Below, one piece after another: positions 1-13,300 of a stretch of 64,000 nucleotides of DNA. Source of the stretch: Aphidius gifuensis (lineage: Eukaryota > Arthropoda > Insecta > Hymenoptera > Braconidae). A program made the translations under genes and the position numbers. Position 1 is the stretch's first letter; every line of letters begins with the position of its first letter. The notes beneath the pieces were generated by a model that saw only the letters and a program-made list of their open reading frames with translations, ran no database searches and was not told the origin of the DNA. The stretch covers positions 6,448,001 through 6,512,000 of the forward strand of contig NC_057792.1 in the NCBI RefSeq assembly GCF_014905175.1, given 5' to 3'.

Positions 1-1660
1 ATATTTTTAATTAAATTTCTCTTTGTAGTTTTTAGTTAATTAATCAATTAATTATTTGATTAATAATTTGTGATGCAGTAAGAAAATTTAATAGAAAATA
101 ATGAATATTTAATTGATACTAATACTAAAAAGAAATTAATTGATATATATCTTTTTTATTGACAATTTTACAGTGCAGTTTTTTTGTAAACAAGTGGATA
201 TGTTTATTAACTTAAGGTGTAATTAGTACATCAAGTTGATTTGTTAAACAAACCAAAATAAAGATATGTATTCAAAACGATGGACTACATGCACATGGAC
301 TAAATTAAATAAAATATTCGATTGTTAACTAACATTGACAAACCATTATCAAAGGCACCTAGAATATAATCTTAATTGATATAAAAAATTGTCAGGTTTT
401 TCAATTAAATACAAAATTGGAAAATTGATTAATAATTTAAATATTCATATGCTTTTCATTATTAGTAAAAGAAAAATTTTCACAATACCCTGAGAAAATA
501 GAAAAATAAATAAACAATTGACTCTGACAATGAATAATTTCTTTGAATATATTCTCAGACAATTTTTAAAATTAAAATCATTCTAAAATCCATAAATATT
601 TCACGTAAATTTACTATTAAAATGGTCATTAACCCTTGGTTATATAAATAAGTAAAAATGAGTTTAAAAAATATACATGAAAGTTTTAAAAAGTCAATAA
701 TTTTTATTGACATTATAAAAAAAAAAAATTTGGAGGAAATTATTTCGTGAGGTTGAATAAATTATTCGTAAATTAACAAAGAGATTAAATGAATATTGGG
801 ATGAACTTTGAAATATATATATGAAAGGGGTATGTCTATATTTATTTCGTCAACAAACGCTAGTTTAAATTCACTCTAAAACTTTTGCACCCTCAAAACC
901 TCAACATTCTTTATCAACTATCTAATGAATAATAAGTGGAAATTTTTAGTCTTTGTACTTCTTTTGTATTTTTATTATTTTTGAAATAATAATGCTAATT
1001 ATTTTATGCAAAAATTGTTTTATTTAAAATGTATTATTAATTTTCTGAAAATAAACTTTAAGTTTAATATTTCATTTTTTTTTTTGAATATAATTTATTG
1101 TAACAAAAGAATAAATGTAAATTCAATGAAAATAATATCATAGTGAGTAAGACTTATATATTTAAGTAAAAAAGAAAATATAATTATATGCTGATTCATG
1201 AATATGAAAAGCCAAGTATTTGATATTCTGATATTTTCTAATTTTAACACAGCTGTTGAAATAAATTCTTGATATTTTAGTTTTAATATTAATTATGCAT
1301 TTCAATATGAAATTTCAATTGATTTAAAATTAAAATTGATTTGCTTTTTACTGATAGTACATATTCTATGAGCTGTTAATGCTGAAATTGGACATTTGAA
1401 ATATTTTTTAAAATTGACATTTAAAAATAAATGTCAAATTAATATTCAAGAAAATATTGACTTAACATTTGAAAAATTATTTAACTCAAAATTTAATATT
1501 TTTTTAGATGTTTTATTAAAAAATTTTAAATGTTTATTTTTGATTGATGTTTGAGTGGTATTTTTTTTGTGATAATTTCGAATTGAATAAAAAAAATATA
1601 CCAATTTTTTGGAATTAAAATAACAAAGACACAGCATAATTTTCGTGACAATAAATATTT
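1..1660. other. AT-rich, nothing recognised
   Basis: Poly-A/T runs and short inverted AT stretches only. The one open frame (1446-1682, minus) has low-complexity composition and no splice or start support. Confidence 0.6.
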
Positions 1661-2120
1661 CAGTAGTACAAGTCAATAACAAAGTTAAACTTGAAATTTA
1701 ATTTTTTTTATTTAACTTGTATAATTAATTAAAAATTATATGATATAAAAATAATAAACACAATGGTTTACTTAGTTTTATAATTATATTTAATAATTTT
1801 ATTTGGAAAAAAATTTAAAGATGAAAAATTAGCACGACATTACATATGTCAGTAGTACAAGTCAACCAGTGTCATACCCAATTTTTTTTCTTTTTTTATT
1901 CAACGTGTATATTTAACAAAAATTTATTAAATAACAAAAACAATAAACTAAATTTTTTGTTTAATTTTTATAATTATATTTAATAATTTTACTTGGAAAA
2001 ATTAAAAAATGTTTAGCATGAAATTAAATATTTTAGCAGAGTCAAACTGAAAATTATATTTTTTAATTTTACGTAAAGAATAAACATTCAATTTTGATAA
2101 TTATATTTTATAATTACACT
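1661..2120 (+). repeat. Degenerate tandem repeat, unit about 190 bp
   Basis: CAGTAGTACAAGTCAA recurs at 1661 and 1850. Each is followed by a T-rich block, AATAAAC... and TATAATTATATTTAATAATTTTA-TTGGAAAAA at matching offsets. A third, poorer unit starts near 2035 (AGCAGAGTCAAAC). Confidence 0.6.
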
Positions 2121-5100
2121 TGGTTACTTTTGAAAATTGATAGTAAACTCAAATTGAGTCACGTAAATATTTACAATCATCTCGTGAGTTTGATTATGTC
2201 AATGTTATGTTTACAAAATTGTTCACTGGACATTCAATAACCGATGTTAACGATGCATCAACACGACCTAAGGGAACGTATATATTACAATCTCCTCCAG
2301 TATTATCATTTTACAAGCCTTAACAAAAATTTGCACTAAATTAATTTGTTATTATTTATCAATTATTCAGTAATTAATTACATGTTTATTGTTCTAATCA
2401 TGTAAATACTTTTAATTTTGTTTTTACCTTTAAATAAAATAAATTAAAAGAAAATATAATTATTTCTATTTTCATTTATTTAATTTGATTTCATTCAATT
2501 TATTTTTACACTAAATGTAATTATAATTTTAATTTTATTTCAAAATATATTTTATCAACTCTCTTGTTGTTGTAGATAAGAGATTATTTATGAAGTGACT
2601 TTCGAGAAATTTTCAATTTTGTATAACGTGCTTAACGACTCAAGTAAACAACTATTTTCTTTTTTTTTTTTGTTCAAATTTAATTACTGGTGATGTACAT
2701 TAAAATTTTTAATAAAATTTGTTTTTTTTTATTTAATAAAATATTAATTACTTATTATAAAATCAAATTTTCATAAAAATCTTTAATGAAAATTAATAAG
2801 CTGTAGAGTATTCAATATTAATATAATTAAAATTAATTAATTTTTTACCTCTTCAAGAATTGACCCAATTAATTTTTCAAACATATATAAAATGACTTAT
2901 AGAGTTTATATTGTATGCTTTTCCTCTTTTTTTTTATCCATTAAAAGTTATTTCAATTAATTGGAACAAAACGTTGAATCAAATTGGTAGGTCAGTGCAA
3001 TCGAATGCACCCCCATTTTCCTCGTTTATTGCCTCTTTCTACTTTTCCCCCTCATTCCCCTTTTTTCTAAACCACCCCAATTCATGCTCCGCAAAACATT
3101 GGAAGCAATACGATTTAATCGTTGTTCCAATTATCCAAAATTGATGACTTTTTTAAATCTGTATTTTCATTTTTTTCTTTTTTTTTTTATATTTATTTAT
3201 TTTAAATTCAATTATTGATTAAAACTTTCCGTTGAATGGCTTATAAATTGGCTGGAAAAAATCAAAAATACTTGAATTTTTTTTCTCATTATTGGTGTTG
3301 AATTTAAATGTTTTTCCATATAATTTACGAAGAAGAAAATCCGAATTCAACAGCCGCACACATTTTTTAACGTTTAATCGAACAGTTGTCCCATGGAAAC
3401 AACAACCAATAACATTTTCGGTTTTTTTTCTATTTAATGTGTGACTTTGATTTTTCATCGAATGGATAATTATTTTTGAACTTTCTTATCAGTAATCAAC
3501 GAGACAATATATAAACTATAAAGAAATTTTAAAAATATATATTGAATTTTAAATGCTGTTACATTGGGGTGAAGATGATTTTCTTAAATTATAAATTCTT
3601 GTATTTGAACAACCAACAGTTAATCCTACAATGCACTCATCTTTTCTAAAACTGTCACTAAAATCTGGAGAGTCAATTATTTAGATTTCTGTTGATGGAG
3701 TATATTTTTAGAAAAATATGGTCTTGTAGAAATTTTAGCTGGAATTTAAACATGTACTCGGAGTGTTGTGATCCCAAATTAATTTTTCCTTTTCGAAGAA
3801 ATTAATTGGAGATCATAACACTCAGAGTGTATTCTAAGCAAGCCTCCGTATGGCTGAATTAAGCCAGATAATAATAACCAAACTAACATCCGAAAAATAC
3901 CCAATAAATATAACGATGAGTAACGCACTGATAGATAAAAATGATTTTGGATGATTAAAAAAAAAAGACTTTGAAATGGAAATCATCCAAGATGATGAAG
4001 TAAGTATAAGATAAAGCAAAAGAATACAACAAATTTGTGATGCCTCGAAGCTTTGATATTGTGCCAAATTTATAAAGCAACCTTGGTAAAAATATATTTT
4101 TATCTTTTCTCCGAATTACTCTACTTTTTCTCCGCTTTTTTTCACGAATGATCCATGGCGGAGAAACTTCTCCTTTATCTTCGATTTTTCTCCGACTTTT
4201 CTTCTCAGTGATCAATGTAAATTTTTAATGAAAAAGTCAAAGAAAGTCGGGGAAATATTTCCACCAGAAAAGATGAAGATAACAATAGATTTAATATCAA
4301 GATATTTTCTTTTATCGTGCTTACCTTGGGCACCTCGTGTAATGGGTATATTAAATAACGAATTTTTGTAAAATACTCTAAAGAAATGCACAAATATATT
4401 TGAACCAAAACATGCATAACATAAAAAATAAAGTGTTTGATTTAGATAACACAATAAAATATAAATTATTATTTTAAAACTATTATTTTACTTAGTGTTT
4501 TACAATCTAAAGCAACAGAATACTCATTCCAAAACAATATATTAATGAATGATCATTTTGAAAAATATATGTAAATATAAAATAAGTATACTTATATATG
4601 CTGTTTTGAAATTGTATATACGAGTATTGTTGTATATGAAGGTTTAAAAATATAGGTAATATATGTATACATATTTATAAATGAAATAATGAAGCTTGTG
4701 TGAATTACAATATCATACATACGCATATAACAAACCACGGATTTTCCATTGTAAACTCGACACGTTGGCCATTGTATTATGTGGTATTTCCTTCCCTTCT
4801 GCACACCTGTGAACAACAAAGGACTACCATTAGAAATGTCACAATATATATACATATTAACTATATATTTAAAGCATATTATTTTACAACTGAATTTGCA
4901 TACATATTGAATGAAAAATATATACACTTTGAAAAAATTATTTAATTTGTAAAGTAAATAGAAAATATTTGAATTTAAAACAATCCAATGTATGTGATTG
5001 AGTAAAAACAATATAAATAAAATGAATATATTAATATTAAATACAATATATCCTCAATAATTCACGAATATATAAATATTTTTTTAAATTTCATTATTTT

Positions 5101-5290
5101 TATTAACAAAATGCAGATGTTTTTAAATTAATATGCATAATATCTGATCGATTTGATTAACCACAAGTACGATGAGCAATGAGCATGTACCAACTGTGTA
5201 TATATAGTTAAATCATTATCGTATTGATCCAATGTACAAAATAAAAGTAAATTATTCTTGATATATTGATTATTGTAAAAAAGTAAATGC
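2121..5290. other. AT-rich, mostly unannotated (hairpin at 3756 aside)
   Basis: No gene was supported. A pyrimidine-rich part at about 4100-4205 repeats TTTCTCCG four times, which gives spurious Lys/Arg-rich frames on the minus strand. The 139-codon minus frame at 4592-5011 is a chance AT-rich frame overlapped by an open frame on the other strand. Confidence 0.55.
3756..3828 (+). other. 73-nt hairpin, pre-miRNA-like
   Basis: Arms 3756-3785 and 3799-3828 pair over 30 positions: 26 Watson-Crick pairs, one G-U and three mismatches, around a 13-nt loop. The size and bulge pattern resemble a microRNA precursor on either strand. The arm sequences match no microRNA I recognise, and a small hairpin transposon remnant is an alternative. 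Confidence 0.5.
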
Positions 5291-5682
5291 TTAAAATTAA
5301 AATTAATCATTATAAAAATAATTGAAGAATAGTAAAATATAAACATAATGATTTAATGACTATTTTGAATTTGCCAAAAATTATGACAACAGTATATATC
5401 ATAGGATAAATAAATAAATATTTCATTTAACAATTTATTTATTTTTTTAAATTTACTTTTATCATACATCTTGGATAAATTTAAAATTAATTAATTTAAA
5501 AATAAATTAATTAGTCATCGTATTGTAATGACTCAATGTTATTATTATTTCAAATTTAATTTTTTTAATATTAATCTTTCAAATATTGTATGAAATGTTT
5601 ATTTATTTTTATTTTATTATTTCAATTTATTATTTATTATTATATATTTTTAATTTAACAATTATTATTAATCTTGGCTAAA
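5291..5682 (-). repeat. 390-bp AT-rich repeat family, copy 1 (inverted)
   Basis: Reverse complement of the copies at 32462, 39092 and 44562. It shares the core that includes CATTGAGTCATTACAATACG and the block TTTATCCTATGATATATACT. It is the most divergent copy at its left end (TTTAGCCAAGAT instead of TTTATCCAAGAT). Confidence 0.83.
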
Positions 5683-6208
5683 TTTGTAGCTTATTTATTT
5701 TTTACTGGCTGGTGGGTATTTTTTTGTGGCATATCTACAAGTTTATTTTTTATTTAGTTATATTATTATTCTAAAACAGATTTTTATTTATTAATAATTA
5801 ACAATATTATTGGTTAAAAATACACCTTTTAATTTGCTGTCCTAAATGTGCTAGATATATATATTTTTTTTTTTCATAAAACTTGATGAATTCTCATGGG
5901 TATACGACCTCGTTTCAATACTCAACTCAATCGATAACACACTAATTAAATTATCTTGTTAATAAACTTATATATACATATACTAATCAAGTTTATTTAC
6001 CCGATAATAAATATTGAATTATTTATCAATTAAAAATATATCAATTCATTTAAACAAATTGCTATGTTCAAAGTTAAACTAAAATTTTAACTCATCACTT
6101 CAAATTTCAATTAAAAAAAAATATTATTACTAGCAATAATAAATACTATTTATGTTTCCATGTTTTATATAAAATAGTGTCAGATTAAATACGTCTGTTA
6201 AAATATAC

Positions 6209-7640
6209 CTGAATAAAATTTAAAGTGTTTGAAAAAACTTCCTGATAGCCTCAGGCGTTCATGAATTTCTTGAAGCTTTAATAGAGTTTTTGACATTGAA
6301 ATAAACTATTGTTTATGTCTTTTTGACATTTTAAAAATATAATACAAAATATTATCTCGTTGATGAAATTTCCCTTGAACAATTTTGTAATTTTTTTTTA
6401 TACATATACATTTACTTTATTATAATAATTGAATTAAATATTTCATTGAAATTTACATTATTTTTAAATTTTATTACAATTTATTTTTAACATATACAAT
6501 TTAATTTTTTATTATATTTAATTCTTCAAATTTAAAATCTACAAGTTAATATTTGTTAAAATTTATCTCAAAATTCGGATACGTTTTTAATGGTTTAAAA
6601 AAAAAATCAAAAACAAACTAATGATTAAATTAAAATAAGAAAAATTTCATATTTAGCCTTTAGGCAAATTTGAATTGAATTCAACGACGTGAATACTTCA
6701 TATTATATAACTGACAGCTTGGAAATAAAATTAAAAAAAAATATGTTTTTACTTTATACTCAAAAATTTATAAATAGTTTTTTAAATTGTTAAATGAAAA
6801 ATATTGTATTATCAAAATTAAATATAGTATTTTTTGTCTTGACTTTTAATTACTTGACTAATTGAAAAAAATAATGATTAAATATAAAATTAGATTACTT
6901 TTTTAATAAGATTATAGAATTAATTTTACAAATCGGATTTTGTATTTTTATTTTCATTTTTTTTTTTTGCTTCAAGAGTTTACGTTATGAGAGGTAATTG
7001 ACGTAAATTGCTTGAACGTTCCTAATTTAGATATTTAATGGTTGTGAAGATTCCATCTTACAGTAAAAATTACAGAAAAAAAAAATTTTCAAAAAAGTAA
7101 TGACAATTTTTGTTGGTTCTTTGAAAATAAATTTTTAAAATGTCAGATAACTTATTTATTTATAATTTTACATCTAATTTAACTATCATTATTAAAATTT
7201 AGATATTATTAATAATTACCTTGCAATCACATGGATAAATCATTGGATGTCTTGATGAATTATAACATATTCTCCATGAGCTTCCATTTGATGTCTGACT
7301 ATACGTCGTTTTTACTACTTTTTTTAATCAATATCATCTTCAATATTATCCGTCATTAATAATAATATTCCTCCAACAAGATTAATTAAATCATTTAAAA
7401 AATTAACAACAGAATTACTTTCATTGATCATTTTTTTATCAAAAATTAACATTTGAAAAAACAAAGCTAACTGTATTTTACATGTTTAATTTTATCATGA
7501 ATACCATATATTTTTTTACCATCTGTTTTTTGTTTTTCCTAGTTGAAGTAGATGTTGTTCTAGGAAATGTTCTTTGATCTGACGATGTAATTCTCTGACA
7601 ACTTCATTACCATGATGAATAAGTACTCTCTACATTTTCC
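6209..7640 (-). pseudogene. Decayed coding blocks, - strand, unidentified
   Basis: On the minus strand, about 7625-7520 reads VLIHHGNEVVRELHRQIKEH and onward. About 7530-7335 reads KKIYGIHDKIKHVKY, then after a one-base shift MINESNSVVNFLNDLINLVG to a stop. About 7315-7222 reads TTYSQTSNGSSWRICYNSSR to YPCDCK before a GTAATT donor. A separate block 6296-6209 runs from ATG (MSKTLLKLQEIHERLRLSGS) to a GTATAT donor. Frames are interrupted by stops and shifts. These may be the relics of one gene transcribed away from the 8.0-kb promoter-like stretch. Identity unknown. Confidence 0.33.
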
Positions 7641-7980
7641 ATCAGTTCTAATTGCTTGAAAGAAAAAGAAAAAAAAAAGAAGAATCAGCCAATAAATTGA
7701 GAAAAAAAATACAATAGAATAATGAATAAAAAAAATAAAATTCTATGCAATTGACAGTTTTGATGTTTCACTGGTTTGTCGTCGGATATCATTATTGATT
7801 TTATTTTCGGTTAATAATATAATTAATATTCCATGCTAACCATGTACATATAAAAAATATAAATAAATGTCTGCAAACAGAGAAAATATATACACTTATT
7901 TAATTTAATATAAGAAAAAATATATCCAATTTATATTTATTTATTTATTTATTTAACATTTGTTATAACTATATACATAT

Positions 7981-8275
7981 ATTTATTTTTTGGCGCGAAC
8001 TCAAATGATCACAATTTAAATTTATATGTTCTTACCGACACTTAGTATACAAATAATTACGCTAGATGACGCAGCTGTAGTTTTCAAGATGGCTAATTGT
8101 TTCGTCTGCTCGTCATTTTCTTACGTTTTAAATTGTGTTGAAGTTTTTTTTTAATCGTACATCAGTAGTTTTTATTAGCTAAAAGTTATAATCCAACGCT
8201 CAATTGACCAATAAACTCATTATAAATGTATTATTTAATAATTCAATGCCAGTTTTCATATAATTTGCAAAAAAA
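7981..8275 (+). promoter_or_regulatory. Promoter-like stretch with E2F-like and YY1-like sites
   Basis: TTTGGCGCGAA at 7989-7999 matches an E2F site, rare in such AT-rich DNA. CAAGATGGC at 8085-8093 resembles the YY1-type element found near transcription starts. Local GC is raised (about 8050-8115). It lies between two groups of broken coding blocks that point away from it, consistent with a formerly bidirectional promoter. Confidence 0.4.
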
Positions 8276-10377
8276 ATGGACATTTTTTATGCTGACAAAG
8301 TTGAGAAAAAAACAAACGAATGCCGAGCATCAATGTGCCAACAAAACGCAAAAATAATAGGTAAATATTAGCTTGTTATATTATCTCATTTATTTTATTC
8401 ATATGTGTTAATTTTTATTGTATAAATATGTTTTCTAAGAACTTTTATCTCATTACTATTAACCAAACTTCCCAACATATCTTCTTCTTGATTTGTGAAC
8501 TTTGTCATTGTATATCAACTTGGATACTCAATTTTTGCAAATTTGTTTCCAATATTTTTTTAAATTGTAATTTATATAAGTATATTGACTGCATATCAAA
8601 TTCAATAATCTCAGTGTCATCCAGCTTTTTGTTGACAATAATTATGCCACCATATAATGTATTAATATAAATTTTGATAACATGTTATCATGTTCATATA
8701 GATACCAAGAAGTGTGGCTGAATGTTTCAAGAAACTACAACTGGATAAAATGACAAAGATCTTGGTGAATAGTGATCAAGAATTGATGGTAAATAAATAC
8801 ATAATTTGTTTAAAATGAGTTTGTTAAAACATTTGCTTAACAAAAATTACAGGTACCGGTTATTTCAAAGCTGATGAAGATAATAATTTGACTGAACATC
8901 AATGAGGTGTTAATGAACGTTCAAATGAGCTTGTCTTTATGTACCTGATTGAACACAATTACTGGTTGTTGGAGCCAAAATGGTCTTGAAATAAAGTGAG
9001 TTTATTTTTAGTTTACAAAAAAATTAGGTTAGAGTTTTAATTAAACTGTTAATGCAATTTTCAATTAACAACTCAATTTTTATTGTTACAGCTTCAGTAC
9101 AAACATCAATCATTGAAGAGCTGGAAACTTTAGCAATATATGGGAAAAAAAAAAAATATGAATGAACTTCAATGATGAAGTCAAGGAAAAGGAAGAGTTT
9201 AAAGAAAGTGTTACTTAAACAATTGTAACAACTGAGACTGCTTGTGTATTAAGAGCAGTGTGTTGTCAGCAATATAATAGAAAAGAAAACAATACAAGGA
9301 TGATGATGCTGAAGTTGTAAGGTATGTGTACCATATGCTTTAAAAATTTATTGAATTGATTGTTTAAATTGTTTAAATAATAAACACTGTTGGAAATATG
9401 AGTAAGTAATACTTTTGAAAAAAATAGAGAATTTAATTGTCAATAATCTTCAATTGAAATGAACCACCCATGAAAAAATAATTAACTAGCACACCTGGAG
9501 ATACTAAATTACCAATGAGACCATCTACATCATCTTTTGTTTCAACAATATTAACCCTTGATAATGAAAAATTTCTCTAATGAAATTCGTGTCGCTGGGC
9601 TTAAATAGACAATGATAAAATTATATTTTCACTCTCGTGTTTAATTAAATTTACAAAATACGAGGTTTAAATGAATTTTAATACTACATGAATTATCTGA
9701 TGGGTATTTTATCAGCAAACTTTTCATTTCTTAGACTACAATAATCAATATTTTGTTCAAAAGAAATTGACGGTACTGATGTACCAGTTGGTGGTACTGA
9801 TGTACCAATTGGTGGTGCTGGTGTACCAATTAGTGGTGCTGATGTACCAATTGATAGTACTGATGTACCAATTGATAAACTTGTTAACGAAAAATTAATT
9901 TAAAAACTACTAATTAATATTAATAGTTTAATATTAATAATTAAATATTAACCATCATCTGCAATATAAAATTTTATAAATAAAAAAGTCTTCGTTATTC
10001 GAAACCTAACGAATCCACTGCCAGTAACAGAAGGATGTCAGAAATTTCTATTCTATCAAAGATAGATTTCTGCTATTTTTTGAATAGTAAAATTATTTAA
10101 AATTACATATAAACTTATTTCGTAAATAATTCAATATTAAATTTATTACAGTTTATTATTAAGTTAATAATTATACAATTATAAAACTAATTTATTAAGT
10201 TAAAGTAATAAATAATTAATATGCTTTGATTTTTTCTGTTACAGATGGTATAAAAGTCGTGAAAAATAGTGAAAAAAAGAGCTTGTATGTGTGAATATAC
10301 AGCCAGCTGGTGATGTAATAATTATGGACTTCCTGGAGAGCATGTGTGGGTTGATGGGATTTATGGACGCTTAAAAG
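8276..10377 (+). pseudogene. Decayed multi-exon gene, + strand, unidentified
   Basis: Coding-like blocks flanked by good splice sites: 8276-8360 (ATG, donor GTAAAT), 8702-8788, 8853-8995 (donor GTGAGT), 9092-9321 (donor GTATGT), 10245-10377 (donor GTAGGC). The first reads MDIFYADKVEKKTNECRASM and the second IPRSVAECFKKLQLDKMTK, but the phases do not join (block 2 in the spliced frame stops after six codons). Block 3 reads TGYFKADEDNNLTEHQ then a TGA, then GVNERSNELVFMYLIEHNYW. Block 4 also carries stops. The family is not recognised. The best reading is a pseudogene. A working gene with sequence errors is less likely, since several independent breaks occur. Confidence 0.4.
9772..9876 (+). repeat. 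21-bp minisatellite, five units, coding-like (GTDVPIG)
   Basis: Five 21-bp units of the form GGTACTGATGTACCAATTGGT with few changes. In one frame they read GTDVPVG, GTDVPIG, GAGVPIS, GADVPID, STDVPID and then reach a stop at 9899-9901. Changes keep V-P and the frame, as in a repeat that was once translated. It lies within the decayed-gene stretch. Confidence 0.75.
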
Positions 10378-13300
10378 GTAGGCCTCTATTTAATATTGAG
10401 TATTGATTAAACCATTACATGATAAAAGTATAGAACCGTTGCATGTGTCCTTGTTTTTTCAAAGAACTCATTTTAATACTCCGTGAAGCTTCGTGATAGC
10501 TCTCAATATATTTAATATGTGTTTTAGCGACTCTAACTTGCCTTGATTATAGAAAATTATTAAGCGTTACTCGATAAGATCCCCATAATTATATCTAATA
10601 AATTTAGTAATAGGTGACAATCAAGTCCAAAGACGTGGGGACCAAGGGGACCTTATTCTTTAACATTATAAAACTATAACAACTTGCCCTATAAAATCTA
10701 AAATTAAATATCATAATTTTAAATTTTATTGACTCAAAATATTCAGATGATTTCTAAAAAATAATGAAATCATTTTGCATCAAATCAATTCTAGGAAAAC
10801 AAAAGAGAAATCGAAATATATTTCTGTATAAAAATCATAACTCGAGCATTATCCTCTAAAAATTAAATTCTGGGTGGCTATAAACTCGTTGAACAAACAC
10901 ATGTGAGTTTTGGTAATTTTTCGGGTGTTTCTCTTGACTTGTTTGTTTTACTTTGTCGCGTCAAGAATAATTTTATTTGTGGTGAGTAGAGAGGAACTGA
11001 TGAAGAAAGTTACAAAAAAAAAAAAATGAGAACAAGCAGAGCAAACGATGCGATCAGTCTGTGTCTGTAACAGGCTTGACATCCATGAATTTACAAAGAT
11101 ACAAATGTTTTTTTCCTTTTTTTTTTGTTTCAATAAAAAAAAACAATATATTGCTAGCTAGTGTGTCAGTTGCGAACGTCACTGTGGGTTTATTTGTTTT
11201 TGCACGTGGCGTTGAGTGCCCAAGGGGTTGATGTGTCGCTGGCCATGGTTTTTCATACCCCTTTCCAAAATTTTAATGTTAAAAACAAAAATTTGATCAA
11301 AACACTATACGTAAGCGGAAGGAAAGTGACATTTAACCAGCCACTCGAATATAAACTGTCCTGACACTTTGACAGTTCAAAAATATTTACCGGATAGAAA
11401 ATTCATGACCTCTTTCTCTTTCATGTCAAAATATAAATATTTAAAAAATTTCTACTGTTAATATTTTTAAATATATATATAGTTAAACAAAATTATTATT
11501 ATTTTTTTTTTATTTTAACTATGTTTATGTTATTAAATATTAATGATAATTAAAAGTAAAAAAATTATTTACCATTGATATAAGCAAGTGTTCAGTAAGC
11601 TCAAATATAATCGATCAATTATTTATTCACTTGACACAATATTTATTTAAATACACAATATAAAAATGATATTATTTTAAATAATAAAAAAATTTTTTTA
11701 TTATTTATAATCATCAGTAATGTATTTTTAAATTCATTCTCATTTTTATGCATGAAAAAAAAAAGGAAAGAAATAAATATTTTATGATGAGTAGAAAAAA
11801 AAAAAATTGATGACCTTCGAAACATAAATGAATGACATGATGAGCTATGAAATAAATAAGTTGAGAAAATGTCGGCTGTTTGTCTTACATTAATGGTCAT
11901 AAGGTCGACACTAATTTGATTCTCCCCTTACTCCTTTAAATTTAACTCTTTGCGGTTGTTAATTGGATCCAGAAAACCGACCACCGACAATCTTCATCAT
12001 CTTGTCTATTTTTTTATTTTATTTTTTCTTCATCATTTCTTTTTCTTTTCTTGGAATTTATTCACATTATTCATGCCAACTTTATTAAGATCAATCTTAG
12101 TTAATAATTTTCATTAATTTATTTATTATTATTATTACTCTAGATACGTGATTGAAATTGATTATAAATTATAATTTATATTTTTTTCCTTCAAGTATAT
12201 ATTGAGTAATATATTTAGAATGTTCATTTCAATTATGATATAGCTGTAATAATTAAAAAAAAAAAAAAAGTTATTGATAAAAATGATGGCGAGTTGGTTT
12301 TCATTGATGTTGAATCACGTAAAAAGACTTCCGTTTTGCTTTATGGTATTCAATGATAGGGGAATAAAGATAGAATTAACGCTTGAATAGAGTATAGAAA
12401 ATCCTTAAAAGTCGTCAAGTATAAAGCTATATTATACGTGTTGATGTAATGGGGGTGTTATTATTTTTTCCTTTCAATTTTTTCTTTCTTATTATTAGAA
12501 AAATTTTTCATCCATTTTGTAATTATATATTCTGAATTTTTTGAATTTATTTCAAGATTTTTTTCCATATAATTTATAAAACAATAAAAAGGCTTTATAA
12601 TTATTTCCTCTTTAAAATTTTAAGAAAGAATATGGGCTTTTTAATTTTTTTATTTTATAACAATTACTAGTTGCAAATTGACAATGAGAAAAAAAATTTT
12701 TATAAATTTTTAATTTTTAGTATTTTTATTTGAATTTTAAACTAGTACTTGTGCTAAATATTCAACCGAGATTTTAGTTTAGAAAAAAAATTAATGGTAA
12801 AGCAAAAATATTTTCAATTTCAATTTTCAAACATTCTTATGTTTTTTTTTATTGTTGAATTATTAACAATTAAGCTAAATATTATAATTTAAAATTTAAA
12901 ATAACAGTATATCCTTCTAGACATTTGAATAATACTAAATATTTTATTTCATGTTATTTTAACTGTGTAATTGTTTCGATTGTAAACATTTGATATTTAT
13001 AATGTTTTTTTTTTTCAATTTAAAAATATTACAATACTGAGGACATAACATGTATCAGCAGAAAAATATATATCAATTGAAAATAAAAAATAATTCAACA
13101 AATGGAATGTCACAGTAATCATTTCCAGTGATTATTTTGTTCGTGTTTTTTTTTATTACGAAAGCGGCGCGCGTCAAAGAACAGTAGTCATCATCAGAGT
13201 AAAAATACATAAAAAAAAATCACGAAGAGCATTGCAATGGAATCCGGAGATGAAATCAAATAACTCTCGTAAAGATCGATTGTGTCCGGCAATTTAAAAT

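Noticed and set aside
3955..4215. Lys/Arg-rich 86-codon minus frame
   Set aside because: Produced by repeated TTTCTCCG on the plus strand; no other coding sign.
4592..5011. 139-codon minus frame
   Set aside because: AT-rich chance frame with an 81-codon frame on the other strand; no recognisable domain.
11161..11364. 67-codon frame with a hydrophobic start (possible signal peptide)
   Set aside because: Starts at GTG, not ATG; its head overlaps a likely promoter motif; no homologue recognised.
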